Shown one piece after another: positions 23,255-32,590 of a stretch of 64,000 bases of DNA. This DNA is from Rosa chinensis (Eukaryota > Streptophyta > Magnoliopsida > Rosales > Rosaceae): positions 39,616,112 to 39,680,111 of the forward strand of contig NC_037091.1 in assembly GCF_002994745.2 (NCBI RefSeq), in the 5' to 3' direction. Position numbers and translations under genes: made by a program. Every line of letters begins with the position of its first letter. Position 1 is the first letter of the stretch. A model generated the notes under the pieces. The model did no database searches. It saw only the letters and a list, made by a program, of their open reading frames with translations, and was not told the origin of the DNA.

Positions 23255-24373
23255 CTAATCAAAGTCTGCAGCATCCTTGTGCACTTCATCTTCAGCTTTG
23301 AAGTCCTCCATGGTGAGATTAACGTCTCCACCATTTTCTTCTTCTTCTTCTTCTGCAAGGTACACTTCTTGCTCCCTCAGGTCCCTGTATGCCCTGTATC
23401 CTGAAGCTAGTTGCTCGCTTGCCTTGCATTGCTTGAACCAATGCTCACTAGATCCACATCGATGACACATATCATTGTGGTTGCCTCCCTTCAATTGAGG
23501 TGCACGTTGTGAGCGTTCCCTAGGAGGATTTGCGCCTCCACCACGACCCATGGCGCCACCACCACGAGCTATGGCTCCATTACCACGGATAGGGTTACCA
23601 CGACCCCCTCTCCCACGTGTGGCATTGCCACCACGTGTATCCACTCCAAACTTGCGGTTTCCTTCCTGATTAGGGCGGTTATATGGACCCATACGTCCCC
23701 CATGTCCCTTATTCCTAGGGTTCCGCTCCTTGCGCCCTCTTTTGGGTGCATTATAATTCGCCTCATGAACGCTCTTAGTTCCAATGGGCCTTGAATTATA
23801 ATTCCTCACGAGGATGTTATCATGTTTCTCAGCTATAGATATGATATTGATAAGCTGATGAAACCGTCCAGCATTGACTTCAGTACGGTATTGCTTTGAT
23901 ACCACAATGGCTGAAACGGGGAAGGTGGAGAGAGTCTTCTCAATTAGCTCTTGCTCTGTGACAGGTTGTCCACAGAATCTTAACATGGATTGTAAGCGAA
24001 GAGCCTCTGAATTATATTCAGCAACAGACTTGAAGTCAGCAAAGCGCAGATTGTTCCATTGAACCTTCAAGTCAAGGAGGAGGGAATCTTGGACATTGCC
24101 AAAGCGCTCTTCTAGCGCTACCCATAGCTCTCTTGCATCCTTGATCGACATATACTTCAATCTGAGTGCCTTGTCCATATGGCGTCGCATCAAGATAACT
24201 GCTTGAGCATGCTTTATAGATGTTCGGTTGAACACAAGATCCGGGTTAGGTGTCTGGATTATGGGTAATATTCCCTTGGAAGTGAGATGATTCTCAACAT
24301 CGGTTACCCAACTGTGGTAATCCGAGCCTGTTGAGTCAAGCATGGGAAAGTCGAGTCTAGGTTCATTTGACAT
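23255..24373 (-). CDS. Copia gag (second element), intact
   Basis: 372 codons from a clear ATG (MSNEPRLDFPMLDSTGSDYHSW) to a stop after KDAADFD. N-terminal gag core with LWVALEERFGNVQDSLLLDL and NNLRFADFKSVAEYNSEALRL; Arg/Gly-rich RNA-binding region from about residue 205 to 295 (RGGRGNP, RGGGAMGRGGG repeats); CCHC knuckle CHRCGSSEHWFKQC; acidic tail with EEEEEE. It has no frameshift or stop, unlike the pol of the same element, so this copy could still make capsid protein if transcribed. Confidence 0.9.
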   Translation of the reverse strand: MSNEPRLDFPMLDSTGSDYHSWVTDVENHLTSKGILPIIQTPNPDLVFNRTSIKHAQAVILMRRHMDKALRLKYMSIKDARELWVALEERFGNVQDSLLLDLKVQWNNLRFADFKSVAEYNSEALRLQSMLRFCGQPVTEQELIEKTLSTFPVSAIVVSKQYRTEVNAGRFHQLINIISIAEKHDNILVRNYNSRPIGTKSVHEANYNAPKRGRKERNPRNKGHGGRMGPYNRPNQEGNRKFGVDTRGGNATRGRGGRGNPIRGNGAIARGGGAMGRGGGANPPRERSQRAPQLKGGNHNDMCHRCGSSEHWFKQCKASEQLASGYRAYRDLREQEVYLAEEEEEENGGDVNLTMEDFKAEDEVHKDAADFD

Positions 24374-25452
24374 CCTGAAAATAAGAAGAGAAAATATATT
24401 AGTTTCGGAGTTAAACTTCCACGAAAACTAAAATAATGAGATTTCCGAGCTATGCTACCAAGAAATCAATTTCCAAGAATCTCTTTTGGATTAGACCAAA
24501 CAATAATGTTTTAATATGGTCACAATTTGATGCTTACGGACTCTCTTAGTCCAAGCATTGTGAATGCTCGTAGTTCACATGAACACTCTTAGTTCGTTTA
24601 ATTATGAACACTCTTAGTTCATACGAACACTCTTAGTTCGTTAAGCGTGAATCCCCACAATTCCGCTTTGTTAAATATCAAAATCATTTGGCAACATATA
24701 TTCCAATATTTGCAAAAAATAAAAGGAATTTAAATACAAGAAAGCAGCAACCTTAATTATAAAAACTTACGTGATTTGGCTTTAGGACACGCGCATGTTG
24801 GAGCAGGCGTGTTTTTTTTTTCTCTCTCTGGGCTTTCCTCCTTTTTTTTTTCTGGCCGGCCGGGTCCCCACTCTTTTTCTTCTTTTTTTTTCTTTCTTTT
24901 TTTTACTTTGGCCGGGTCCCTTCTCTTTTTCTTTCGGTCTTCCTCTTTTTTTTTTCGCGACTTCTTTCTTCCTCTGGTTCTTCTCCCTGCAGTTCGCCGG
25001 TGTGCAGAGGGGGCTGGTGCGCGGGCTATGCGGAGGGAGGCTGATTGGAGGCCTGGGCTGCTGCTGTAGTTCGACGTGCTGGTGCTGCTGCATATCGCGG
25101 CCTGGGCTGCTGGAACGTGTTGGTGCTGCTGCAGATCGCAGCCTGGTGTGGGCAGGGGGGCTGCAAGCTTGTGGGTAAGTATGAGGGTTGCAGGCGGGTG
25201 CGCAAAGGCAGCAGTGGGTGGTGGTGTCTGGGCGCGGGGGCGCTAGGGAGGGGGCCGGCCGGGCGGGGCTGCTGGGTTTGCAGGTACTGCTGGAGAGGTT
25301 CGGCCGGTGAGGTGAGGCGAGGTGAGGCCGGCCGGTGAGGTGAGTCTGAGGCCGGAGAGATTTTTTTTTGTTTTGTTTTGGGTTGGCGGCAGAGAAGAAA
25401 AAGGTTTTTTTCTTGTAGGGTTTTTTTCTTTTTCTAAAGCTAGGGTTAGAAC
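24374..25452 (-). other. Leader of second Copia element
   Basis: About 1.1 kb between primer site and gag. Three parts are visible: a hairpin array at 24538-24639; a strand-asymmetric T-rich (plus strand) tract at 24810-24960; and a GC-rich stretch with repeated GGCCGGCCGG and GAGGTGAGG motifs at 25000-25350. No conserved ORF recognised; short ORFs here are low-complexity. Confidence 0.6.
24538..24639 (-). repeat. Array of small hairpins in retrotransposon leader
   Basis: Five 15-bp imperfect palindromes occur within 102 bp at 24538-24552, 24562-24576, 24581-24595, 24606-24620 and 24625-24639 (plus strand GGACTCTCTTAGTCC, GAATGCTCGTAGTTC, then GAACACTCTTAGTTC three times). On the element RNA four have the loop AAGAG, while stems vary between GGAC/GUCC and GAAC/GUUC. 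They begin about 165 bp before the gag ATG. Confidence 0.65.
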
Positions 25453-25466
25453 TCGTGCTGATAACG
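25453..25466 (-). promoter_or_regulatory. Unusual primer-binding site, tRNA-Ile anticodon-arm type
   Basis: The 14 nt adjoining the 5' LTR read TCGTGCTGATAACG on the plus strand. This does not match any tRNA 3' end (no CCA/TGG). It equals the anticodon arm of plant tRNA-Ile(AAU) as I remember it, with G at the wobble position, which fits inosine 34 pairing with C. Such an internal match implies a cleaved half-tRNA primer, as known for Drosophila copia (initiator Met tRNA fragment). Confidence 0.6.
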
Positions 25467-25642
25467 TGTTGTAGGAGAATAGAATTGTCTGTTTATTATT
25501 GATAATAGGAGCCCTTATATAGGGAGTTACAAGGTATACAAAAGATAAGAGAATCCGAATACAATTGAATACCTATAATACTTTCCTATTACAATCTTAA
25601 ACCCTAGTTTGTAGAGGCACACTATGTCGACATCCTTCAACA
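25467..25642 (-). repeat. 5' LTR of second Copia element
   Basis: 176 bp, TGTTG...CAACA, near-identical to 18716-18891, followed by the duplication TTTAT (25643-25647). Confidence 0.93.
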
Positions 25643-25719
25643 TTTATTTCATTAAAATAGGGTATAGTTGGAAAATAATAAAAATTTGTCTAGTATTGGA
25701 TACAATGGAATGGGAAATT

Positions 25720-26111
25720 CTAGTATATATAGTGGTGGGTATCTCATATCCACATTTACAAAAGTGAGAACAAATTTTGTTGTCAAAGATGTAATTTGAG
25801 TCATACTTTGTGTAATCTTAGTTCTAATAATGGTAATTACACCTCTTACGACATTTTACAAGTTTTTGAACAAATTCGTTGTCAATGTTGTAATCTTAGT
25901 TCTAATAATGGTAACTACACCTCTTACGACATTTTTACAAGATTTTGAACAAATTCGTTGTCAATGTTGTAATTTTTGTTTAAGTATATGTAAATAGTGT
26001 AAATGAATATGGTAACTTTTGTTCTCAATGTTGTAATTTTGGTTCAAATACTAGTAAATTTTTGTTCAAATAGTTGTAAATGAGGGTATCTCATACCCAC
26101 CAGTATACTAG
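25720..26111. mobile_element. MITE candidate with internal 78-bp tandem repeat
   Basis: The ends are imperfect inverted repeats: CTAGTATATATAGTGGTGGG at 25720 and, reversed, CTAGTATACTGGTGGGTATG ending at 26111, both continuing into a (T/A)CTCAT...CATTTACAA segment. Inside, a 78-bp unit is repeated almost exactly (from about 25813 and 25891). No clear target duplication was found, so the superfamily is open. Confidence 0.5.
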
Positions 26112-26949
26112 CTTGTCTCACAATGGAATATTTACTGAATACGTTTAACAGGTTTATATAGGTCGTTGGCTCCTGTATGGGATTAATCCAACTCAGATTT
26201 GGGTGAACTCGTGAATAGTATTAGCATCTTTTGTAGAACTCCTGCCTTTGCCTTCATGTACAATTGCTAATCCTTATTCCAGCTTTTGGTTGGCTCACCT
26301 TCATCTTCTGGTGTATCTTTTTCTGTAACCGTTGTGGACCTGTGAGTTGTGACCAAGTCATATCATTGCTTGAAATCTCTCTTATGACAAAGACCTGATC
26401 ACCATGACTAGTCGAAAGAGTACCTCAGAAGATTGCATCATGGTATAGTTGAACGGCTTATTCATGCCTTTCACAAGATGAAGGAGCTGATCACCAGGAA
26501 TGGCCACTCCACCGAGCACGAAGACATGGACCAAATCCTAGCACTGGTAATTTCAGATAGATTAGCATTCTTTTTCTTCCTTTTCTCTGTGTTTAATTTG
26601 CTAAATGTACCATAGGTAAAAATCTCAGCTGTAGTTTGGACTTCCGAATAATTACCGACTTCAACACCTTTCTTTTGTTAGTAAAGAAAATTTTCAATTC
26701 AAGATTTATTCTTTTGTAGTTTTGTTGCATACTTCAGTCTATGCACAGTACACCACGTCGGTTACTTGTATTAAAAGAATGCACAAGACGACACGATCTG
26801 TTAACAAGATCACTCTACACCATAACAAACTGTTCTTGATAAAAACCAAACTGACATAGGTTTCATCACCCAAAAAATCCAGTCAACTCTCATCTTCAAC
26901 CTCCTTCTCTGAATCTCGGTCACTCAGTCTCAACCATCTCAGACCTTCC
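26112..26949. other. Intergenic, with a possible orphan exon at 26430-26547
   Basis: Mostly non-coding AT-rich DNA. One segment, about 26421-26547, is open and ends at a GT donor-like CTG|GTAATT, with residues EYLRRLHHGIVERLIHAF and KMKELITRNG. A loose resemblance to the sequence around 17235-17290 just before the membrane-protein ORF was noted. No function can be given. Confidence 0.3.
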
Positions 26950-29900
26950 CAACCCTCCCTATGATCTCACCATCCTCTGCGCCTCCGGTTTCACCAAAAA
27001 GTACGTCGTCAAAGAAGCCTCAAGTTCCTCAACATTTCCTCCTATCTTCTCAAGTCTCTGGCCTTAGCCGGCTGCAACCCCACTAAGCTCTCCCAAACCC
27101 TCAACTGGGCCACCGCCCCAAACCCACCTCCTTCCATTCCTATCCTCACCGCCGACACCACCGACCCTCCGTTCCTCCGCCGCCTCTGCTCCCAAACCCG
27201 CCTCATCCTCAACTGCGTGGGCCCCTTCCGCCTCTACGGCGACCCCGTCGTTGGCGCGTGCGTTGAGATCGGCTGTGATTATCTCGACTTATCCGGAGAG
27301 CCGGAGTTCATGGATAGGATGGAGGCCAGCTATTTAGATAAGGCGGCGGAGAAGGGCTCGTTGGTCATTTTGGCTTGTGGGTTTGACTTTGTTCCAGCGG
27401 AGTTTGGGTTGATGTTCAACTCGAGGCAATGGGTGGGGGCGGCGGTGCCAAATAGGGTAGAGGCTTATCTGAGCTTGGAGTCTGAGAAGAGAAGTGTTGG
27501 GAAGTGGGAACTTCGAGATGTTTGAGTCACCGGTGTTAACAACTAGCAAAATAACAACACACACGGATTTACTGTAGTTAAAAGCCACAGATATCCGTGC
27601 AAAATACAAATACTAACAGAAATCCGTGTGAAATGAGCATAATTGGGCCCACAATAATTTATACAATAACAATATCAACGGAAATCCGTGTGCATAAACA
27701 ATAATTTAAAAGTTGGTTTTCACTTGCTTTCTTTAAGAAAATATTCCTCTTATTATAGTATTACATTTGTAGTAGAAGCTTAAAGAGGATTTTCACCAGC
27801 TAGGTGGGGTGTGGTTGCAAAGTTGCAATGCCATAACCATTCTATTGTGATTCCATCCTCGGCCATCAATGATGTGTATCAACATGAAATGCTTCAAATT
27901 GTTCTAGATTCGCAGCTGAACTAAAAGTGTTAGTTTCACCTACCATTATCTAGTTTGATGGTTATGTTTTTGTCTACTTTGAGTTAGTCCTCAAAGCATT
28001 TTGATGTATGTTCATTCTTGGACAAGGATTATGTTGTTAAAGGGGGAAAATCTTTGTGATATTTCACCATCAACAACAATGTATACTAGGAATGTAAAGA
28101 ACATCTTGCTATGAATATAAAGTTTATTCATTTCGATTGAGTTGTGGATTTGTTCACTTGATTGTAATTATTTGAAGTATATTTATTGTACAGAAATAAA
28201 AGTATTATTATGTTCGGGTTACAAATTAATTAGCAGAAATATTTTTTTTAAAAATGCTGTCACTATTACACATAGAAATCAGTGAGAGTTACGGTACATG
28301 GATCTCACACAGAAATCCGTGTCAATAAGGTTATAGGTTTTGACACAGAAATCCGTGTGAAACACAATTTGGCACAGAAATTCGTGTAAAATAGAGTTTA
28401 TACATTTGCTACAGAAATCCATGTGAAATAGAGTTGTTCACATGAACTGTGTTCCATTACGGTAATTTATATTTATGGAAAGATTCTGAGGCCCACGTCT
28501 AAAATTCACACGGACAATATAATCTGTGTGAGATGAGCATTACCCCCCTCCAAACCACACGGTAACTCAATCTGTGCGTGTACTGTGAGTAAAAGCTATC
28601 ACACAATAAAATCCGTGTGAGAAAGTCTTATTACCCACAGATTAAAATCTGTGGGTAATTGTTGTTTTGCTAGTAGTGGTTCGGTGTGGCTAATGCGGAT
28701 AAGTTGATGGAGCTCCAGCGGTCCAGACCTAAAAAGCCGAGGCCGGAGGTAATGAGTTTGATTAAATTTCGAGACTTTTTGGATTTGTTGATTGCTTGAT
28801 TGGTTTGGTTGTTTAAAGTTGTAAACTTTGCTGCTATGTTCTGTTTTTGGGATAGTAATGTAGGGGAGAACAGAAATGAAATGTTATACTAGCTAGCTCA
28901 ATTTATGTTATACTAGTCACAATTTAGGTGCTGTTAATTAGAAAACAATGACAAATGAAGCTTGTGGTTCTTTGTATTTTGTTGTATCTTCCTTCAAATT
29001 TCTTACTCCGGTAATCAATTGTTTGCTTATTGATAGTGTAGTACTGTAATTCTATTTTACACTGTAATTTTAATCCTTTTGTTGTAACTAGCCAATAAAA
29101 ATTTAAGCTTGCTTTTCTAGCTTATTGTAAGTTTCTTTGAATTTTTAAGTTTTCTCAGAAGCTAGAAGTACAATGGTATCCAAGACAAATGTTATTTCCT
29201 TACTCAGCTAGCCAGAGAGGGTTTACTTGTTCATTTTGTAGTTCTATATGCTGCACGATATAGGGGATTCGTAGTTTATAGACTAATACCTTGGAGTTCT
29301 CCTTCAAATATTTGCAGCTATAGACACTAAGAAATGTAGCGTTTTTGGTTTGAGCACAAAGGAAGATTAGTATCTTAATGGGCAGGGGAGTTCAATGGGT
29401 TAATCTTTATTTACTTTTCTTTTTGCAGATTCCTGGTCCTCCTCTCCTAAAGGACCAACTATTGAACACCAGAAAAGGATTGGTCTTTGGGCTGTGAAGC
29501 TACCTTCAGCAGATGCTATAGTCGTGCGAAGAACACTTGGAGCTCTGACCGAAAATCCCGGCGGTCTTGCAGGGAGGAATGAGAGTGATGAACACATTTA
29601 AAAAAGAGAAGCCTTCTGGTCATCCGTGAAGCTAGCTCATTTCGAGGTGAAGATAGGCACCGAGTCTCTCTTGGGCATTTTTCGGATCATGACAGTTGGA
29701 ATCTTTATTGGGCTCCTGAGTCAGTTTTCCGTTGGGAGGTGGCTTCTCTTAAAGTTTCTCTCATTTTTCAGTGTTGGATGGTTCAGGAATCAGGGTCCCT
29801 CCGATGAGGAGGTGAGAAGTGCTTCTTTTAAGAAGTGGTTTGTTGGACATGGTTTCAGCGACAGGAGTCTTGCTTCTCAGGAAAACAAAAATCCTGATAT

Positions 29901-30095
29901 GGAAATAGTAACAAGAGTTATGGGACCTGAAATTGGCTACTATAATTCTACTTCAGTGTGCACTTACTGTTCTGAGCCAACGCGACAATCTTCCAAAGGG
30001 AGGAGTTTGTATTTGGCCCAACTGATCTCCAAGAAAGGCTACAAGAAAATGGAGTTACTTTTGATGTTATTTCGAAGAATGCTATTTCTCATTAA
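26950..30095 (+). pseudogene. Saccharopine dehydrogenase-like oxidoreductase pseudogene
   Basis: Conceptual pieces in several frames follow the plant saccharopine-dehydrogenase-like oxidoreductase: Rossmann start YDLTILCASGFTKKYVV (usual glycines changed), ALAGCNPTKLSQTLNWAT, LILNCVGPFRLYGDPVV, CDYLDLSGEPEFM, LACGFDFVPAEFGLMFNSRQW, NADKLMELQRSRP, then after a GT-AG intron (28749-29428) IGLWAVKLPSADAIVVRRTL, a hydrophobic segment GIFRIMTVGIFIGLL, KWFVGHGFSD, MEIVTRVMGPEIGY and DLQERLQENGVTFDV. Breaks: frameshift near 27023, a 5-bp insertion near 27500, a CACTA insertion at 27538-28678, TAA at 29598-29600, and frameshifts after 29940. The family acts as an NAD(P)-dependent oxidoreductase of uncertain substrate. 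Confidence 0.88.
27538..28678. mobile_element. Non-autonomous CACTA (En/Spm) transposon
   Basis: The right end read inward is CACTACTAGCAAAACAACAA and the left end is a decayed version, AACAACTAGCAAAATAACAA. The 3-bp duplication GTT flanks it (27535-27537 and 28679-28681), as expected for CACTA. Subterminal motifs of the type CACACGGATTT / AAATCCGTGTG occur many times near both ends and may be transposase-binding sites. No transposase is encoded. Removing it restores continuity of the surrounding exon. Confidence 0.9.
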
Positions 30096-30144
30096 CAGGT
30101 ACATACTATCTGAGAAAATAAATCTATGGTTGAACTACCTATGA

Positions 30145-30333
30145 AACAGTAACTTATAATAAAAGAGTGGTTATTTTGCTTTCTTATTACAGTTTTGGTT
30201 GCCTGATAAGAGTGCTTAAAAACTTGATGAGATTACAGTTCAATCAACATTTGATTGCATATTTGTTTCTAATCTGATCTTAGTACTGGAGTCCATCTGT
30301 ATATGAAGATGGGTTCAGAAAAGGAAGGTTTAA
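30145..30333. other. Spacer between two pseudogenes
   Basis: No feature seen in the 190 bp between the oxidoreductase pseudogene and the glycosyltransferase remnant; the two face each other tail to tail. Confidence 0.4.
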
Positions 30334-31242
30334 CTAACTTGAAACTCTTTCCATGCATGTCTCAATGAAAGCAGTGAGTCTCTTTGTAGAACTACCAGTA
30401 TCTCCTACTGTCAGTCTAGTAGGGATGGCAAAAATCCCCAACGGGGCGGAGCTCCATTGGATACCCGCCCCTAATGGGGGGATAATTTGGGGACAAATGG
30501 GGAATGGGATGGGGATCCCCAATCCCCACTATCTAAGATTGGGGATGGGGCGGGGATGGTATTGTCATCCCCATTCCCAAACCCGCCCCAATAATATATA
30601 CATATATTTAACTTATATATATTTTAATTTATTTTTTATAATATAAATCACAAATATATACATTTACTACTTTATTTTAATAGCTACAGTTTTACTTTAA
30701 TGATGTTTTGACTTTTGCACTCACTGAATTATGATTTATGAATTTAATCATATTTTAAATTTATTTGTTATAGATTTTGATTTTAAAAAAGACAATATGA
30801 GAAAAAATTATTTTATTTATTAAATTTTTATTAGGGATTTGGGGAGGGTTTGGAGGCTTAGTCCCCAATGGGGATGGGGACGGGGAATCCCCAACATATT
30901 TTTATTGGGGATTGGGGCGGAGATGGGGGTAGAAAATGACCCTAGGGATGGGGATGGTATTGTGATCCCCATCCCCAACCCGCCCCATTGTCATCCCTGC
31001 AGTCTAGCCTCTTCTTTAATGTGTAGTGCTTGCAATCTCAATGTGTCATTTCCCATAATCTCCTTGACCCTCTCTGCAATATCCTCTGCTTCCACCACCA
31101 TCTCCTCCTCACCCCAACCCCTACTCTTAACCCACACTTCCTGCCCAATTCTCTGCACTAAGTTGGCATTGATTTTCTGGTCCCCATGTTGCGGCCATGC
31201 TAATATGCGCACACCGTTCCACAGATCCAGTTGGTTGATCAT
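30334..31242 (-). pseudogene. UDP-glycosyltransferase C-terminal fragment (UGT708-like), split by a hAT MITE
   Basis: On the minus strand 31242-31008 encodes WNGVRILAWPQHGDQKINAN, the end of the PSPG donor-sugar box (W-P-x-H-G-D-Q), then VWVKSRGWGEEEMVVEAEDI and MGNDTLRLQALHIKEEAR. The reading resumes after the MITE at 30411-30334 with VGDTGSSTKRLTAFIET and a stop. The wording is closest to the UGT708 C-glycosyltransferase group as I remember it. Everything upstream of the PSPG box is missing, so it cannot be functional. Confidence 0.85.
30420..30999. mobile_element. hAT-type MITE, GC-rich ends
   Basis: The inverted ends TAGGGATGGCAA and (reverse) CAGGGATGACAA are flanked by the 8-bp duplication CAGTCTAG (30412-30419 and 31000-31007), which defines hAT. 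Both flanks carry repeated GGGGATGGGGCGGGG-like runs around an AT-rich centre with no ORF. Confidence 0.9.
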
Positions 31243-31639
31243 CTAGCCATGCTAATATGAATGATACATGTTCCTTTATACAACCATAATCGCATTGTGA
31301 AGCTTGTGGACTCATGTTTGTTCTCATATGAGAAGTTATCTTTCTCCATCGAAGATGAAATAAGCATCATATATAGGGAGAGCACTAATTTAAATTTAGG
31401 GCTAATTATTGTTTAGTACCCTGTGATTTTAGTCCAATATCAATTCAGTCCATCGACTTTCAATTTCATCAAAACACCCCTGCAATATCATTGTCTCGTC
31501 CAATAGGTCCCTCCGTCGGGATTCCGTCAATTTCAGCCGTTAACTGCTGACGTGGCAGTCCAACTCAGCAAAAGTGAGACTCACATGAAAGTCAAATACC
31601 GAAAATGACCCTGGCCAACCAGATATGCAAAAATCCAAA

Positions 31640-32247
31640 ATAAACCCCAAATTTTGAGGTTAGGGAGATTCGAACCCACACCACAATGCATGCAAAGTAA
31701 AACCCCAACCACCATGCCACTTGCACGACATTAATAAATATCAAACAACATAATATATATATACCCAACAAAATCTGGGAAAATCAAAATAAACCCCAAA
31801 TTTTGGGGTCAGTGAGAATCGAACCCAGACCACAATGCATGCATAGCAAAGCCCCAACTACCATACCACTTACACGACATTGATATATGTCAAACAACAT
31901 AATATATATCTGTATATGTCCACAAAATTTGGGATTTATTTTATATATTATGTCAACATAATATATATATATATATATATTATATTATAATATATTAATT
32001 ATATAATATATTATAATATAATATAATATTAATATAATATATATATTATATATTAATTATATAATATATTATAATATAATATAATATTAATATAATATAT
32101 ATATATATATATTATGTTGTTTAACATATATTAATGTCGTGTAAGTGGCTTGGTGGTTGAGGCTTTGCTTTGCATGCATAGTGGTCTGGGTTCGAATCTC
32201 ACTAACCCCAAAATTTGGGGTTTATTTTGATTTTCCCAGATTTTTTT

Positions 32248-32302
<55 letters not shown>

Positions 32303-32590
32303 GTTGTTTGATATATATTAATGTCGTGCAAGTGGCATGGTGGTTGGGGATTGGCTTTGCATGCATAGTGGTCTGGGTTTGAATCTCCCTAACCCCAAAA
32401 TTTGGGGTTTATTTTGGATATTTCCATATCTGGTTGGGTATACAGATATATATTATGTTGTTTGACATATATCAATGTTGTGCAAGTGGCATGGTGGTTG
32501 GGGCTTGGCTTTGCATGCATTGTGGTCTGGGTTCGAATCTCTCTAATCTCAAAATTTGGGGTTTATTTTGGATTTTTCCATATCTGATTG
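31640..32590. repeat. Five tRNA-Ala-like modules in inverted arrangement
   Basis: Modules at about 31640-31760 and 31775-31905 (minus orientation) and 32110-32240, 32295-32430 and 32450-32590 (plus). Each has an A-box-like TGGCATGGTGG, a GGCTTTGCATGC segment resembling the tRNA-Ala(TGC) anticodon arm, and a B box GGTTCGAATC, about 32 nt apart. No closing acceptor stem is seen, so these are tRNA-derived repeats rather than tRNA genes. Confidence 0.6.
31960..32110. repeat. AT-dinucleotide-rich palindromic tract
   Basis: Nearly pure A/T with TATA/TAATATAT repeats, self-complementary, at the centre of the foldback element; another (TA)n run lies at 32250-32300. Confidence 0.8.

Larger units (their letters stand above)
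18716..25642 (-). mobile_element. Second Ty1/Copia retrotransposon (minus strand), complete ends
   Basis: 176-bp LTRs at 18716-18891 and 25467-25642 (TGTTG...CAACA), differing at a handful of positions, are flanked by TTTAT (18711-18715 and 25643-25647). On the minus strand: 5' LTR, unusual primer site, about 1.1-kb leader, intact gag, a 354-bp spacer, protease-integrase, RT-RNase H, and polypurine tract CACAAGGGGGAG. One frameshift near 21510, Trp-to-stop changes at 19762-19764 and 19498-19500, and a YVDD-to-NVDD change in RT inactivate it. The separate gag and pol and their wording suggest the Bianca-like Copia group, which I cannot confirm here. Confidence 0.95.

Noticed and set aside
24776..25338. 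Low-complexity ORFs (Phe/Ser- or Lys/Arg-rich) in the retrotransposon leader
   Set aside because: They come from T runs and GC repeats; overlapping on both strands; no recognised domain.
30839..31246. Plus-strand ORF over the hAT MITE end and UGT fragment
   Set aside because: Formed by the GC-rich MITE repeats and the antisense of UGT; the minus-strand reading has clear family motifs.
31640..32590. Candidate functional tRNA genes in the foldback element
   Set aside because: A and B boxes are present but no acceptor or D stem closes, so kept only as tRNA-like modules.
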